The notes: generated by a model not told the origin, from the letters alone. A stretch of 25,557 bases of DNA from JBDTCO01 sp039923495 (GCA_039923495.1 JBDTCO010000008.1:1-25557); one strand, 5' to 3'. Numbered from the stretch's first letter, positions 7,910 through 18,080 are shown. Numbers and translations: made by a program.

Positions 7910-9523
7910 TTACTGGGAGCCCTCCACCGCGCCGATCGTGCAGGGGTCCGACGGGCGCGTGACGCCGCGCTGATCCGTGGCGGGGCAGTCGTGGCCGGCG
8001 CCGATCGCGGGGCTGCCGGCCGCCGGCAGGACCGTCGGCGTGGGGCCGCCGTGATCGCCGATCGCGCCCAGCTGTGCGTCGCTGAACATGGTGTCGGGCG
8101 TGCACGCGTTGTCCGCCGGGAACTGGAGGTTGCTCGACCCCGTGCCGGTCACCTGGCACTGTAGCGGCCCGCTCGTGCCGACGGCGCCCTGGAAGAGGCA
8201 GCCCTCGATCGTGAGCGTGGGGTTGCCGAAGATGTCGGCGGCGAAGCTGCCCGTCTTGTTTCCCGCGAACGTGGAGTAGCGGATCTTCCCGTCGCCGCCG
8301 AAGAGCGCGAGCGTGCCGGCGATGCTGGTGCCCTCGTTCCCGGAGAACGTGTCGTTCGAGAAGTCGAACGTGGTGCCGTCGGCCTGGATGGCGCCGAACG
8401 AGGCGGATGAGTTGGCCTTGAACGTGGACGCGGTGACGATGAGCGTGCTGTTGTGAAAGTACGCGGCGCCGGCGCTCGTGGGTGCCTGGTTGCCGTCGAA
8501 GAGGCAGCGGTCGATGGTGGTCGTCTGCTTCGCACCGTCGGGGGTGCGGAACAGCGCGCCGCCGAGCGCGCCCTGGCCGGACTGGTTGGACACGAAGCGC
8601 GTGCCGCAGAACGTGTGCGCGGTGTCGCTTCCTCCATCGATGGAGATGGCACCGCCGTTCCCGCCCGAGCCCGTCTGGTACTGCCCGTTGGTGGCCTTCA
8701 CGCTGCACTTCGACTGATCGTCGCCGTTGGCGTCGTGACCGGTCGCGCGGTTGTTGCCGAACACCGAGTCGTACACGTCGAGCTGCGAGTTGAGCGACCC
8801 GATCGCACCGCCGTTACTCGCACTGTTCCCGGTGAAAGTGCTTCCGATGATGATGGCCTGCTTCGAGCCGGCGAGCGAGATGGCCCCACCGGCGACGTCC
8901 GGGCCGATGGACTCCGCGACGTTGTGGTCGAACGTGCATGCCTGCACCCACAGCGTCGCGTCGGAGACGGACAGCGCGCCACCGTAACCGTCGTAGAAGC
9001 CCTGCGAGCACGGCGAGGGCGCGGATGCGTAGGGCTTCGTTCCGGCGCTCTTGCCGTTCTTCAATGTCAGCCCGACGAGCGCGAGGCGGTGATCGTTCTT
9101 GCGATAGTCGGCGCCCGTCATCGAAAGGATGCGCGTCGTGCCGCCGCCGTCGAGCGTGATGTGACCGCCGCCATCGATCGTGGTGTCGAGATCTGCCGGG
9201 ACCACGAGGGTCGACGTGATCGCGATGGTCGCGTCGCCGCACGCGAACGCGATGACGCCGCCCCCGGAGATCGCCGCTTGCAGCTCCTGCTGTGTGCAGC
9301 TTGTCAGCGTGACGCGTGGCGAGCTGGTGTCGGGCGGCGTGCCCGGCGCGGTGCAGATCGCCGAGGGTGCACCGCCATCGACGCCCGGCAGCGTCGCGAG
9401 GTCGCTGCTTCCTCCGTCGAGGCCGGTGAGGCCGCTGTCGTTCTTCGTGCCCCCGTCCGCGGCGCTCGTGCTGCCGTGGTGCCCGCACGCGCCGAGCGCG
9501 AACAGGAGGATGAGCCGCTTCAT
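7910..9523 (-). CDS. Parallel beta-helix lipoprotein with choice-of-anchor Q-type C-terminus
   Basis: A 537-residue surface lipoprotein candidate. The start at 9523 is set by the lipoprotein signal MKRLILLFALGAC, with the lipidated Cys13 in an LGAC lipobox, and by AAGGA 7-8 bp upstream. An in-frame start at 9598 would bury this signal. A Ser/Gly/Asp-rich linker follows. After it, about residues 75-490 hold many short repeats of the beta-helix / polymorphic outer membrane protein kind, such as FTGNSASNGGAIGS, FDGNQAP, FSGNEGTS and FAGNKTGS. The C-terminus has SPAIGAGHDC, DQRGVTRP and IGAVEG, the pattern of choice-of-anchor Q domains. It is probably exposed on the cell surface; ligand or enzymatic role unknown. 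It is divergent from the HtrA protease gene. Confidence 0.85.
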   Translation of the reverse strand: MKRLILLFALGACGHHGSTSAADGGTKNDSGLTGLDGGSSDLATLPGVDGGAPSAICTAPGTPPDTSSPRVTLTSCTQQELQAAISGGGVIAFACGDATIAITSTLVVPADLDTTIDGGGHITLDGGGTTRILSMTGADYRKNDHRLALVGLTLKNGKSAGTKPYASAPSPCSQGFYDGYGGALSVSDATLWVQACTFDHNVAESIGPDVAGGAISLAGSKQAIIIGSTFTGNSASNGGAIGSLNSQLDVYDSVFGNNRATGHDANGDDQSKCSVKATNGQYQTGSGGNGGAISIDGGSDTAHTFCGTRFVSNQSGQGALGGALFRTPDGAKQTTTIDRCLFDGNQAPTSAGAAYFHNSTLIVTASTFKANSSASFGAIQADGTTFDFSNDTFSGNEGTSIAGTLALFGGDGKIRYSTFAGNKTGSFAADIFGNPTLTIEGCLFQGAVGTSGPLQCQVTGTGSSNLQFPADNACTPDTMFSDAQLGAIGDHGGPTPTVLPAAGSPAIGAGHDCPATDQRGVTRPSDPCTIGAVEGSQ

Positions 9524-9622
9524 ACCGTGATCCTTCAGGTGCTCGAGGTGCGCTCGTTGCGCTTCCTGCACGAGCTCCGCGTCGCGCCATCTTATCATCG
9601 CGGACGCGATGCCGTCGTAGCG

Positions 9623-9636
9623 TCAACAAGAGTTGA
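9623..9636. promoter_or_regulatory. Small palindrome in the divergent beta-helix/HtrA intergenic region
   Basis: TCAAC-N4-GTTGA forms a 5+5 inverted repeat with a 4-bp centre, in the 166-bp region between two divergent start codons. Its symmetry and location would suit a small operator. No matching second site was found, so this could be chance. Confidence 0.25.
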
Positions 9637-9689
9637 TAGTTTCGGCATTCCCGGCCTGCAGCGTGCAGGAGCGGTGGCACACTGAAGGC

Positions 9690-11099
9690 GTGCGATCGCT
9701 GCTCGTTGCATCCCTGTTCCTCGCCGGCCCGGCTCTCGCGCAGCCGGCGCACCCGGTCAAGGGAGGAGAGCCGCTGTGGACCGACTCTCATGCCAAGGGC
9801 GACGGCGTCAGCACGATGCAGGCGTTCTCGAAGCTGGCGCGCGCGCTCGGCCCGGCGGTGGTGAACATCGTCGCCATCCAAAACGGCGACGAGCGCACGC
9901 TGCTCGAGCGTCAGCTCCATCCGGACGCCAAGCCACACGGCCAGGGTCGCGGCCAGGGCACCGGCTTCATCATCAAGAAGAGCGGGCTCGTCCTCACCAA
10001 CTGCCACGTCATCGAGGGCTCCGACGACATCCGCGTGCGCCTCTCCGACGATCGCGAGCTGACCGCGCGCCTCGTCGGCAAGGACGAGCGCACCGATATG
10101 GCGCTGCTGCAGATCGACGCCGGCGCGCCGTTGCCCGTCGCGCCGCTCGGCAACTCCGACAACCTGCAGATCGGCGAGTGGGTCATCGCGATCGGCAACC
10201 CGTTCGGTCTCGACCACACGGTCACCGCCGGCATCGTGAGCGCCAAGGGCCGTCGCGACGTTCGGCCCGGCGGCACGAGCACGGGCTTCTACGACTTCAT
10301 CCAGACGGACGCGTCCATCAACCCCGGCAACTCGGGCGGACCGCTCATCAACTCGCGTGGCGAGGTCGTCGGCATCAACACGGCGATGAACGCGCAGGCG
10401 CAGGGCATCGGCTTTGCGATCCCGATCAACATGGCCAAGGTCATCATGCCGCTCCTGCGCAGCTACGGGCACGCCCCGCGCGCGTGGCTCGGGGTGTATC
10501 CGCAAGGGCTCACGCCGTCGCTGCGCATGGCCTTCAAGACGGGCGCGCACCAGGGGGCGCTGCTCTCCGACGTCGTGCCCGATTCACCCGCGGCGCACGC
10601 AGGCCTGCGTCCCGGCGATCTCGTCTACGAGTTCGACGGGCAGAAGATCGTGCGCGCCGACGACCTGACCTGGCTCGTCGCCACGACGCCCGCCGGTCGC
10701 AAGATCCCGCTCGAGGTCGTGCGCGACGGTGCCTCGTTGCGCGTCGACGTGACGCTCGCGTCCGCGCCCGACTCCGACGAGACCCCCGCGCAGCCGAAGC
10801 AGCCCGCCACGCACAAGAGCTCGCTCGGCGTCACCGTTTCGGAGATCACGCCCGGCATCGCGCGCGAGCTCGGCAACCCGCAGCTGCGCGGCGTCGTCGT
10901 GATGGCCGTCGAGCCCGAGAGCCCCGCGCTCGAGTCCGGAGTCGAGCGTGGCGATCTCGTGCTGCGGCTGGGGCAGAACGACGTGAAGAGCCTCGACGAC
11001 TACGCCAAGGCCGTCCGCGCCGTCACGCCAGGACAGCTCATCCGCGTGCTGCTCCGCCGGGATGGCCACAACACGTGGGTCGCGTTCCTGAAGCGCTGA
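9690..11099 (+). CDS. HtrA/DegP-family periplasmic serine protease with two PDZ domains
   Basis: Degrades or refolds damaged envelope proteins in the periplasm. With the GTG start at 9690 the product is 469 residues, opening with a signal peptide (SLLVASLFLAGPALA). The trypsin-like domain has TNCHVIEG (His106), DERTDMALLQID (Asp136) and INPGNSGGPL (Ser215), a complete catalytic triad, plus IGNPFGLDHTVTAGIVSA. PDZ1 (about 270-365) and PDZ2 (about 385-469) follow, each with a PESPA- or PDSPA-like segment. The start is uncertain: in-frame TTG at 9633 and GTG at 9663 exist, and none has a well-spaced Shine-Dalgarno. 9690 was taken because it begins the signal peptide. It may be degP, degQ or a myxobacterial paralogue. 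Confidence 0.93.
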   Translation: MRSLLVASLFLAGPALAQPAHPVKGGEPLWTDSHAKGDGVSTMQAFSKLARALGPAVVNIVAIQNGDERTLLERQLHPDAKPHGQGRGQGTGFIIKKSGLVLTNCHVIEGSDDIRVRLSDDRELTARLVGKDERTDMALLQIDAGAPLPVAPLGNSDNLQIGEWVIAIGNPFGLDHTVTAGIVSAKGRRDVRPGGTSTGFYDFIQTDASINPGNSGGPLINSRGEVVGINTAMNAQAQGIGFAIPINMAKVIMPLLRSYGHAPRAWLGVYPQGLTPSLRMAFKTGAHQGALLSDVVPDSPAAHAGLRPGDLVYEFDGQKIVRADDLTWLVATTPAGRKIPLEVVRDGASLRVDVTLASAPDSDETPAQPKQPATHKSSLGVTVSEITPGIARELGNPQLRGVVVMAVEPESPALESGVERGDLVLRLGQNDVKSLDDYAKAVRAVTPGQLIRVLLRRDGHNTWVAFLKR

Positions 11100-11114
11100 G
11101 GGTCGCGGCGCGCC

Positions 11115-12239
11115 TCAGCGTGTGAGGTAGGCGCGGCGACGCGCAAGCGCACCCACCCCGATCAGCATCGCGAACAGCAGCGCGCCGCGTGACGGCCTCG
11201 AACCTGGAGCGGCCGAGCAACCGAGGTACTGCGTATCGGAGACGTAACCATCCTTGGCGGCGATCTGCGTCGTCGCGGTGAGCGTCCCGCGCGTGGCGAC
11301 GAGCGAGCGCTTGGCGGCACTCTCGTAGTGAAAGCGGTAGAGGTCGCCGTCGGGGCGAGTGATCGTAGAGCCCGCCTCGCGCGCTTGCGCCACCCCGTCG
11401 AGCGTGAAGGTGGAGTACGCCCCGAACACCTCGCGGCCTGCAGCATCGGTCGTGCGTGCCTGGACCCAGACCAGGTCGTTCTCCGCCGGTGAGGACACCT
11501 GACGTTCGAGCGTCATCGCCGTGATGTCGGTGTCGGGCACGGCGGTGAGCGCGAGCGATCCGAGCGGTGCGCCGGTGCTCGTGAGCCCGAGCTCGAGCGA
11601 CGCGTCGCCAGCGGTGCTCGGCGTGACGAACAGCGCGGTCAGGCCTTGCAAGCCTTTTTGCGAGGTGGTGACACCTGCTGGCGTGGTCACGATCGCGTCC
11701 AGCGATCCGTACACCCGCGAGCCCGCAGCGTAGTAGGCGACGGCGAACACGGAGGTGCCTGCCACCACGATGTGCGGCGCCGTGACCAGCGCGGCGGCCA
11801 GAGACGCGTCGTCGAAGCCGCGAATGCGCAACGTGGCGTGCGAGTAGAAGCGCGCCTCGTCGGCGCTCTTCGTGACGACCTTGGCCTCGTGGCGCACCGT
11901 GCCGTGCTTGTCGACGAGCTGGAGCGTGGCGGTGCCTTCGGTGAGCACACTACAGGTGCTGTCCAGCGAATCACCGTTGGTGGTCGACGACACCACCGTC
12001 ACGACTTGCGGCGTATCCGAACGCAGCTGATAGGAGCCCGCCTCGCTCCCGAGGCCATGCGCGGTGATGACCACCTTCGCGCCCACCGCGTAGGGGAGGC
12101 TCAGCTGATCGCTGCTTCCGAGGAGGGATGTGGCGACGTTCTTCCCGCCGTCGTCCGTGAAGTAGCGACCGCTGCCACAAGCCGAGAGCGCCGCGATCCC
12201 TGCCAGAGCGAACACCAGAGCAAACAGTCGATAGGTCAT
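11115..12239 (-). CDS. Lipoprotein with Ig-like repeats and a MYXO-CTERM-type C-terminal sorting tail
   Basis: A 374-residue exported protein. The N-terminus is a lipoprotein signal with an LSAC lipobox (Cys21). The body is beta-rich and looks like two or three immunoglobulin-like domains with bacterial-surface flavour: VTVVSSTTNGDSLDSTCSV, TATLQLVDKHG and FGAYSTFTLDG. The last 35 residues begin with GCS (Cys341), pass through a hydrophobic segment (ALLFAMLIGVGAL) and end in an Arg cluster (ARRR), the architecture of MYXO-CTERM tails. That tail is processed or anchored at the surface in myxobacteria. Having both signals in one protein is unusual. It converges on the HtrA gene with 15 bp between stops and no terminator in the gap. 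Function unknown. Confidence 0.8.
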   Translation of the reverse strand: MTYRLFALVFALAGIAALSACGSGRYFTDDGGKNVATSLLGSSDQLSLPYAVGAKVVITAHGLGSEAGSYQLRSDTPQVVTVVSSTTNGDSLDSTCSVLTEGTATLQLVDKHGTVRHEAKVVTKSADEARFYSHATLRIRGFDDASLAAALVTAPHIVVAGTSVFAVAYYAAGSRVYGSLDAIVTTPAGVTTSQKGLQGLTALFVTPSTAGDASLELGLTSTGAPLGSLALTAVPDTDITAMTLERQVSSPAENDLVWVQARTTDAAGREVFGAYSTFTLDGVAQAREAGSTITRPDGDLYRFHYESAAKRSLVATRGTLTATTQIAAKDGYVSDTQYLGCSAAPGSRPSRGALLFAMLIGVGALARRRAYLTR

Positions 12240-12300
12240 CGCCTGTTTTGATGCAGCCCCCCCGCCTCTCGTCGCCGAGAATCAATCAGCGGTGCGCAGC

Positions 12301-12636
12301 CTAGATCGAATGCGCGCGGCCGTGCGCGGCACGGTGCGTGAGCCGCCGGCCGAGGCTGCGATCGACCGCGCGACCCAGTCGCGACGCCGCGTCCTGGATC
12401 GCGGCGTACACGTCGCGCGACTCACCAATGGCGACGATGGGCGCTGCCTCTTCGAGCTCGACGCGCACCTTGCACACCTTGTCGGCGCCTCCGCCGTGCG
12501 GACCATCCGAGAGCCGCACCACGACGCGTCCCACGCGATCGACATGCCGGCGCAGCTTCGCGCGGATCTTCTGGTCGACGAACTCCCGCATCGACTCGGA
12601 GAAAGGCAGGTGGATCTGGTGCGTCTCGATGGTCAT
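12301..12636 (-). CDS. hpf: Ribosome hibernation-promoting factor, short form (S30AE domain)
   Basis: Binds the 30S decoding region of idle ribosomes and promotes inactive 100S or protected 70S particles. The 111-residue product matches short HPF in size and lacks the extra C-terminal dimerisation domain of long HPF. Visible features are the N-terminal strand IETHQIHLPFSESMREFVDQKI, the middle VVVRLSDGPHGGGADKVCKVRVEL, and the helix SRDVYAAIQDAASRLGRAVDRSL. This last is the usual DxYxAI...A.LxRQ-like signature of the family. The C-terminal tail is basic, as expected for rRNA contact. The start at 12636 is fixed by a perfect AGGAGG Shine-Dalgarno at 12641-12646. The frame is open upstream but runs through non-coding sequence. 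A hairpin sits directly upstream of the Shine-Dalgarno. Confidence 0.9.
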   Translation of the reverse strand: MTIETHQIHLPFSESMREFVDQKIRAKLRRHVDRVGRVVVRLSDGPHGGGADKVCKVRVELEEAAPIVAIGESRDVYAAIQDAASRLGRAVDRSLGRRLTHRAAHGRAHSI

Positions 12637-12650
12637 GAGGCCTCCTGTGT

Positions 12651-12670
12651 GGAACCCCCGAGAGGGTTCC
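12651..12670 (-). promoter_or_regulatory. Leader hairpin 4 nt upstream of the hpf Shine-Dalgarno
   Basis: GGAACCC (12651-12657) pairs perfectly with GGGTTCC (12664-12670) around a 6-nt loop. In the hpf mRNA this 7-bp stem ends 4 nt before AGGAGG. There is no U tract, so it is not an intrinsic terminator. It could stabilise the 5' end, affect ribosome entry or bind a protein. Confidence 0.5.
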
Positions 12671-12844
12671 TTGAAGAAAACGCGCGGTGCACGATGCGCA
12701 TTCCGGAGAAGCAGACTGTCTCGTCGAGGCCAAGGGTAGGAGGACCGGGTGGTGCGTATGAGGACGAGTATGCGCGCCTCCATCGGACTCATCATCCCCC
12801 TTGTCGAGTTGTACGGCTCCCGACGATTCGAATCGCCACAAATG

Positions 12845-12874
12845 AAAACGCCCGCTCGATGTTCCGAGCGGGCG
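12845..12874 (-). terminator. Intrinsic terminator of the OmpA/TSP3 gene
   Basis: On the minus strand a perfect 10-bp stem (CGCCCGCTCG with CGAGCGGGCG; 12865-12874 and 12849-12858) with a 6-nt loop is followed by TTTT, then CATTT. It starts 36 bp after the stop codon at 12911. It separates this gene from hpf, so hpf needs a promoter of its own in 12671-12844. Confidence 0.88.
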
Positions 12875-12910
12875 TCATGAGTCGAGGTGTTGCGCGTACC
12901 GTCGCTGGAG

Positions 12911-15010
<2,100 letters not shown>

Positions 15011-15040
15011 GCGGCTCCGGCGTGTAGGTAAATGCCCCGC

Positions 15041-15069
15041 ATCGTCGCCTGGTTCGCCGTCGCTGTCAA
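15041..15069 (-). promoter_or_regulatory. Candidate sigma70-type promoter of the OmpA/TSP3 gene
   Basis: On the minus strand a consensus TTGACA (15069-15064) is followed after 17 bp by GACGAT (15046-15041). Transcription would begin near 15034 and give a leader of about 24 nt to the ATG at 15010. The -35 is a full match and the -10 is weak. Confidence 0.45.
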
Positions 15070-15137
15070 AAACCAAACGCGCGCTTTCGGTCCGGGCAGG
15101 CTACAGACACACTGCGGGACACGGTGCGTAGAGACCC

Positions 15138-16100
15138 ATGACGATCATCAGCACCGACCCAATCCCTTCCCGTGAAGCCTCGGCGGTACCCGTTGTGCCC
15201 GCAAAGACGGAGCCGCGGAAGCTCGCGCTCGCGACCACCTTCGATCGGCGCGCGCTTTTGGCTCCGTCCGCGTTGCTCGACCGCGCCGGCGAGCTGCTCG
15301 AGCGCGCCCAGGTGACGGATTCGCGCGCGGCGCTGGTGCTCGACGCGCAGCTCTTCGGCGATCGTCTCGAGGAGACGGTAGCGCTCCTCGAGAAGCGTCG
15401 CGAGCTTCCGGTGATGGCGCTGGAGGCACGCAGTGGCCTCCGCGACCGACCCGCGCTGGCCGCGCTCGACAAGGAGGAGTCGCGGCTCGCGGTGGCGGAC
15501 ACCGAGGGCACGCTCCGTCGCGCGAGCCAGGTCGGCGCGCCCTACGTGGTGCTTCGACTCGGCTGGGTCGACGGCGCGCGTCGCGACTGGATCTACGCGC
15601 GCGATCGCTGGGTGCGTGCGCAGCTCTCCGCCGATCACGCGCGCGCGCTGCAGGCCGCGCGTGACCGAGTCGCCCCCGGGCACGTCGATCGTGCCCGCGC
15701 CGCGCTCGATCGTCTGTGCCGCGTCGCGGACTCCCTCGGCACGACGCTGCTCGTGAAGAACTGCCAGCGCTACGTCGAGCTGCCCGCGCCCTTCGAGTGG
15801 ACGCAGCTCGCGCAGGATCTCGCAGGCGCACCGGTGCAGCCACTCTTCGATCTACCCGCCGCGCACCTGACCGCGACGATGGGGTTTGCCTCGCTCGCGC
15901 TCACCGAGGCCACATTCGAGGGTCCACTTTCGTACCTCGGCGACGCATGCGGTCCCATCGCCGCGCTACCGGCGGGCCACGGCGAGCTCGGCGTGGCGGC
16001 GGTGAAGCAGCGCAGCGCGAGGCCGAACCACATCGCCTATCGCCCGTGGCCCGCGCTCACCGACGACGAGGTCGCGCTGGGGCTCGATCGCGTGCGCTGA
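15138..16100 (+). CDS. TIM-barrel sugar phosphate isomerase/epimerase-like protein
   Basis: A 320-residue cytoplasmic protein with an alternating beta/alpha pattern. It resembles the xylose-isomerase-like TIM barrels: LALATTFDRR, MALEARSGL (93-101), GAPYVVLRLGWVD (133-145), SLGTTLLVKNCQRYVEL, QPLFDLPAAHL (234-244) and YLGDACGPIAALPAGHGELG (266-285). The last segment fits the final barrel strand and the plus-Gly loop of this superfamily. The metal-binding glutamate usually found in the middle strand (LALEN-like) is replaced by Lys207-Asn208. Catalysis is therefore doubtful, or the metal site differs. The start at 15138 follows a weak AGAG. It is divergent from the OmpA gene and not in an evident operon. 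The fold call is moderate; no substrate can be named. Confidence 0.62.
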   Translation: MTIISTDPIPSREASAVPVVPAKTEPRKLALATTFDRRALLAPSALLDRAGELLERAQVTDSRAALVLDAQLFGDRLEETVALLEKRRELPVMALEARSGLRDRPALAALDKEESRLAVADTEGTLRRASQVGAPYVVLRLGWVDGARRDWIYARDRWVRAQLSADHARALQAARDRVAPGHVDRARAALDRLCRVADSLGTTLLVKNCQRYVELPAPFEWTQLAQDLAGAPVQPLFDLPAAHLTATMGFASLALTEATFEGPLSYLGDACGPIAALPAGHGELGVAAVKQRSARPNHIAYRPWPALTDDEVALGLDRVR

Positions 16101-16130
16101 CGCTCCTCGTAGCGCGTAGCTCTCGGAGGA

Positions 16131-16162
16131 GAAGAACGCGCGGTGACCGGAAGAACGCGCGG
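16131..16162 (+). repeat. 13-bp direct repeat pair in a convergent intergenic region
   Basis: GAAGAACGCGCGG occurs at 16131-16143 and again at 16150-16162, 19 bp apart start to start. The pair sits immediately before the GGAA-loop hairpin repeat. Its role is unknown; it may belong to the same dispersed element. Confidence 0.5.
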
Positions 16163-16164
16163 CA

Positions 16165-16201
16165 GCTTCGCCGCAGCGAGGGCGGACGGGAACGTCCCCC
16201 T
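16165..16201. repeat. Intergenic GGAA-loop hairpin repeat, copy B
   Basis: The same core as copy A at 3-40: GGACG (16184-16188), a GGAA loop, and CGTCC (16193-16197), with similar flanks starting GCTTCGCCG. The outer stem is less perfect here (one C-C mismatch). It sits between the convergent TIM-barrel gene and the FHA gene, one base from the stop of the latter, and lacks a T tract on the plus strand. Two similar copies in 16 kb, both near gene 3' ends, point to a dispersed genomic repeat. Confidence 0.6.
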
Positions 16202-17974
16202 TTACGGCACCGTGATGGCGTTCCGGGTACACACCCACTTGAGGAACTGCTTGCCCTGCGCGTCGAGCTTACCGAACGCGGTGACGGCGCCGTTGCGGTC
16301 CTTGAGGAAGCAGTAGGACGCGCCGATCAGCCGCCACGCCTTTGCGGGCTGGGACTTCATCGCCTTCTTCGCGGAGTCGATGGCGCTCGCGTACTGGCCG
16401 TGGACGTACGAGTCCTGCGCCTCCTGCAGCGCCTTCTCGGCGACGGCATCACCACTGCGCGGGAGGTCGCCTTCGCCCGGATCGGTCTGCTTGCCGACCT
16501 GGTCGGACTTCTCCTGTGGCGTGGTCTTGACGATCTTTTCTGTCTTGGGGTGTGGCCGCTCGGTGTTCGGTGTCGGGTGCGGCGTCATCGCCGGCTTGGC
16601 CGTCGCGACGGCACCACAGGTCTTCACGATGTCGAGCGCTTCCTGGTTCGCCTCGTCGACGATGAGCACGGCCTCGACGTTCTTACGGGCCTCTTCGCAC
16701 TCGTTCGCCGTCTTCTCCTTGCGCGCGTCGTCGAGGTGCTGGCGGATGAAGCCCTTCCGCGCACGCGCATACGCCTCCGCGCCGCGCGGACGATAGATGG
16801 AGTCCTCGGAGACCTCGGCGTACGCAGTGACCGCGCCGTCGAGATCTTCCTTCTCGGCCGCGGCCTGGAAGCGCACGTAGGCCGCGCGGTTCTTCCGCTC
16901 GGCCTCGGCGTGCTGACGCTTGTCGCGCGCGAGCTCCTGCGTGGGGTCGACGCGGAGCGCCTCGTCACACTTGCTGGTGGCGAGCTCCCACTCCTCGCTC
17001 TTCATCGCGCGGTCGGCGTCGAGGAGGAGCTTGGCGACGGTGCCTTCCGTGTCGCCGCCCTTGGCGACCGGCGCGACGGTGGGCTGGTTGATGAGGCGCC
17101 ACGCAAAGGCGCCACCACCGACGAGCGCGATGAGCACCACGCCGACGATGAACCCGGAGCGCAGGCTGCTGCGACCGGTGGAGACATCGACGATCTGCGC
17201 GTCGCGCTCGAAGACGAAGTCCTCACCGGGTGCGACGAAGCGGAGCCGCACGTGGCCGAGATCGATGTGATCGCCGCGACGGAGCTCGACCTTGCCGTAC
17301 TCCTCGCCGTTGACGCGCACGCCGTTGGCCGACTGCAGGTCGACGACGTGGTAGTGGCCGTTCTCGCGCACGATCTTGGCGTGGTGCCGCGAGATCGAGC
17401 GGTGGTTCACGACGACGTCGTTCTCGTCGGTGCGACCGATGACGACGGCCGCCTTGTCGAGCGGGAACTCCTGCCCGGCGAAGTTGGACGAGACGACGAC
17501 CAGCCGCGCCAGGGCCGAGCTGTCCGGGCGCGCGGAGGCCGCAGGTGCCATCGGCGTCTGGACGGTCGGCGCCTCGATCATCTGGGTCGGGACGCCCGAC
17601 TCCTTCATGTACGGCGTGGTCTTGTCGTCCGAGATCGGGCCAGGCGCCGCGCTGCCGCTGCCGCTGATGGGTGCGGACTGCGCGCGATCGAGCTTGAGCG
17701 CGAGCTGGTAGTCGCCGATCTGGATGCGATCGCCTTCGCCGACGGACGCGCGACCATCGATCTTGTCGCCGTTGAGCTTGATCCCGTTATAGGACGAGAC
17801 GTCCTCGATGAAGATGGCCCCGTTCGACTTCAGCAAACGGGCATGCTTCCGCGAGACGTTCCGCTCGGTCAGGCGGATCGTGTTCCCCTCCTTGCGACCG
17901 ATCGTGATCTCGTCGCGTATGAGGGGGACGACGGTGGTCTTCCCCTCGTCGTCTTCGATGATGAGCTTGTACAT
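16202..17974 (-). CDS. Tandem FHA-domain membrane protein with a TPR-like C-terminal region
   Basis: A 590-residue signalling-type protein. FHA1 (about 5-95) has IGRKEGN (25-31), SRKHARLL (41-48) and SYNGIKLNG. FHA2 (about 155-248) has IGRTDENDV (179-187), SRHHAKIV (195-202) and SANGVRVNG. Both keep the Arg, Ser, His and Asn expected for phosphothreonine binding. A single membrane helix follows at about 273-293 (SGFIVGVVLIALVGGGAFAW). Then come helical repeats with TPR character up to the end (for example YVHGQYASAIDSAKKAMKSQPAKAWRLIGASY), so the C-terminal part should be periplasmic. The start at 17974 matches the MYKLIIEDDEG opening of such proteins, although no Shine-Dalgarno is seen. No Ser/Thr kinase gene is adjacent. 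It lies 106 bp after ctpA on the same strand. Confidence 0.85.
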   Translation of the reverse strand: MYKLIIEDDEGKTTVVPLIRDEITIGRKEGNTIRLTERNVSRKHARLLKSNGAIFIEDVSSYNGIKLNGDKIDGRASVGEGDRIQIGDYQLALKLDRAQSAPISGSGSAAPGPISDDKTTPYMKESGVPTQMIEAPTVQTPMAPAASARPDSSALARLVVVSSNFAGQEFPLDKAAVVIGRTDENDVVVNHRSISRHHAKIVRENGHYHVVDLQSANGVRVNGEEYGKVELRRGDHIDLGHVRLRFVAPGEDFVFERDAQIVDVSTGRSSLRSGFIVGVVLIALVGGGAFAWRLINQPTVAPVAKGGDTEGTVAKLLLDADRAMKSEEWELATSKCDEALRVDPTQELARDKRQHAEAERKNRAAYVRFQAAAEKEDLDGAVTAYAEVSEDSIYRPRGAEAYARARKGFIRQHLDDARKEKTANECEEARKNVEAVLIVDEANQEALDIVKTCGAVATAKPAMTPHPTPNTERPHPKTEKIVKTTPQEKSDQVGKQTDPGEGDLPRSGDAVAEKALQEAQDSYVHGQYASAIDSAKKAMKSQPAKAWRLIGASYCFLKDRNGAVTAFGKLDAQGKQFLKWVCTRNAITVP

Positions 17975-18015
17975 GCCGGGGAGGGGCGCACCGTCGAGAG
18001 AGACGGTCGTGACAG

Positions 18016-18045
18016 AGCTTAGTTCTTCCCGCGACTTTTCGTCAA
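18016..18045 (-). promoter_or_regulatory. Candidate promoter of the tandem-FHA gene
   Basis: On the minus strand TTGACG (18045-18040) and TAAGCT (18021-18016) are spaced by 18 bp. Transcription would begin about 35 nt before the ATG at 17974. Both boxes are imperfect. Confidence 0.35.
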
Positions 18046-18080
18046 GCAGCGCGCCAGGGCATCCGGAGTCATCGCGGCCG

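Noticed and set aside
8453..9685. A 410-residue plus-strand ORF opposite the beta-helix lipoprotein
   Set aside because: Arg/Val/Asp-rich antisense frame typical of high-GC DNA. The minus strand has a lipobox and clear repeat motifs.
12820..12845. ATTCGAAT resembling a tRNA T-loop
   Set aside because: No matching T stem, acceptor stem, anticodon arm or D arm could be built on either strand.
15716..18022. A 768-residue plus-strand ORF opposite the FHA gene
   Set aside because: It runs across the end of the TIM-barrel gene, the intergenic repeat and the whole FHA gene, and has no family motifs. It is a high-GC shadow frame.
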